Below are positions 63,138 through 64,000 of a stretch of DNA of 64,000 bases, in pieces. Numbering within the stretch: position 1 is the stretch's first letter; the number at the start of each line of letters is the position of its first letter. Source of the stretch: Desulfosporosinus hippei DSM 8344. GTDB taxonomy: Bacteria; Bacillota; Desulfitobacteriia; Desulfitobacteriales; Desulfitobacteriaceae. The notes beneath the pieces are model-generated. The model was given only the letters and a program-made list of their open reading frames with translations, was not told where the DNA came from and made no database searches. Both the position numbers and the translations under genes were made by a program. The stretch spans positions 1-64,000 of the forward strand of contig NZ_FNCP01000020.1 in NCBI RefSeq assembly GCF_900100785.1. The letters run 5' to 3'.

Positions 63138-64000
63138 CTATTCTGAACCCACCGTAATCTCATCACCCTCTTGAAGCATGTTGAGGTTTGTCGAGATTAT
63201 GGATTCATTTCCTTGAAGGCCTGCTTTGATCTCTGCCTGATTGTTTACCAAATCCCCAACCGTTACTGCCCGTTTTTTCACAATCCCGTTATCATTTATG
63301 TACACGAAATAATTGCCTTCCTTCCCGGTTATTAACCCTACAGGTATAACAAAGTTTTGGCCTTTTCCATCATCCTCAACCATCAGCCTTACTTTAGCAA
63401 ATACCCCCGGCCTTAAGGACAAGGTTTCATTATTTAATTGCACCTTCACCTTGAAGGATCTTGAGGAGGGATCGGCAGAGGGAGTAATGCTTTTCACAAC
63501 ACCTTCATAGCTTTCCGAATCATCTTCATTTAGCTTAACTTTAGCCTTTTGCCCGATTTTTATCGTCTGAATCAGAGCTTGATCTATCTCGATAACAGCA
63601 TCGATCAATGAGATATCTTTAACCTTTCCCAGAACATTTCCCGGCGAGAGGAACTGCCCAATATTGACATTTTTTCCGTCCATGATGCCGGTAATTGGAG
63701 CTCGGATAGTCATATCGGCTAAGGTAGTTTTAAGATTATCGATAGTGGTCTGAGTCGCTTGAATAGCTGCTTGACTTGAAGCAACGTCTGCCTTAATTAT
63801 TTTCAGAGAAGTTTCTGCGTTTTCCAGTTCAGCCTGGGCAACTACCCCTTGTTCTGCTAAGGTTTTAGTCCGATCGTAGGATCGTTGAGTATTTTCCAGA
63901 CTAGCCTCTGTCTTTTGCAGAGCAGCTTTTGAAACCTCTAACTGGCTTTCGGCAGACTTTATCTGATTAACAATATCCTGATCATCTAAGATGATAAGCG
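63138..64000 (-). CDS. RND adaptor (membrane fusion protein), runs off the window edge
   Basis: Partial: the frame is open from the window end to 63138 (287 codons visible). It shows a coiled-coil hairpin (ESQLEVSKAALQKTEASLEN; SYDRTKTLAEQGVVAQAELE), lipoyl motif MTIRAPITGIMDGKNVNIGQ, barrel domain (DAVIEIDQALIQTIKIGQKA) and membrane-proximal end (SIISTNLNMLQEGDEITVGS). The N terminus with its membrane anchor or lipobox lies outside. Partner of the pump 60012-63125. Confidence 0.9.
   Translation of the reverse strand, partial: LIILDDQDIVNQIKSAESQLEVSKAALQKTEASLENTQRSYDRTKTLAEQGVVAQAELENAETSLKIIKADVASSQAAIQATQTTIDNLKTTLADMTIRAPITGIMDGKNVNIGQFLSPGNVLGKVKDISLIDAVIEIDQALIQTIKIGQKAKVKLNEDDSESYEGVVKSITPSADPSSRSFKVKVQLNNETLSLRPGVFAKVRLMVEDDGKGQNFVIPVGLITGKEGNYFVYINDNGIVKKRAVTVGDLVNNQAEIKAGLQGNESIISTNLNMLQEGDEITVGSE

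Overview
The window looks like the chromosome of an anaerobic, spore-forming-type Firmicute of the Clostridia, most like the Desulfitobacterium/Desulfosporosinus group. This is inferred from strong AGGAGG-type ribosome sites, many OmpR-type two-component pairs, an FNR-like regulator, a 2[4Fe-4S] ferredoxin, a corrinoid/UroD-type methyltransferase operon with its own MFS carrier, and small Clostridia-type ORFs. No rRNA, tRNA or CRISPR array was found. Most genes lie on the minus strand.

Layout. 0-5 kb: a flavin-pocket (PPOX) protein, a Crp/Fnr regulator, a ferredoxin, a two-component pair, then transposase and Rpn-nuclease relics. 5.5-18.7 kb: an AT-rich defence island. It holds a C5 methyltransferase, a DUF4928-like putative endonuclease and an AIPR abortive-infection gene broken in a poly-T tract. 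It also holds a Kiwa pair (kwaA-kwaB), a membrane metallopeptidase, a GIY-YIG protein flanked by two diverged repeats, a 533-residue protein joining PPR-like repeats to a DUF3883-type nuclease domain, a tandemly duplicated zinc-ribbon gene, and a four-gene operon of a membrane protein plus three small proteins. 19.3-25.8 kb: a response regulator-kinase-RND pump-adaptor operon.

26-46.6 kb is a mosaic of accessory genes and wreckage. Intact members include a retropepsin-like protease pair, an AraC regulator, an MBL hydrolase, a MaoC-like dehydratase, a DHFR/RibD-like protein, a RelA/SpoT-domain synthetase, a TetR-macrolide phosphotransferase pair with a clear operator, RhuM, an alanine racemase-like protein and a SAM methyltransferase. 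Broken ones include MocR, a DHA2 efflux pump, IS607 tnpA/tnpB, a NYN-RelE chimera, Rpn nuclease, radical SAM, a methyltransferase copy, IS1182 and RnfC-like tails. 47-56.5 kb: a GNAT protein, a MalT/LuxR-type (LAL) regulator, small membrane proteins, truncated Uma2 and an acyltransferase with one in-frame stop. 56.5-64 kb: an MFS-corrinoid protein-methyltransferase operon (probable methyl-donor demethylation) and a second RND pump with its adaptor running off the edge.

Cross-cutting structure: several large near-perfect palindromes (11484, 43162, 50739, 50861, 54466), two of them in loci that share a diverged ~110-bp downstream element, and many pairs of intact and decayed copies of the same sequence. 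Together these point to repeated duplication and deletion in the accessory regions. The best candidates for undescribed biology are the PPR-like/DUF3883 fusion, the four-gene membrane-protein operon at 17.3-18.7 kb and the palindrome family.
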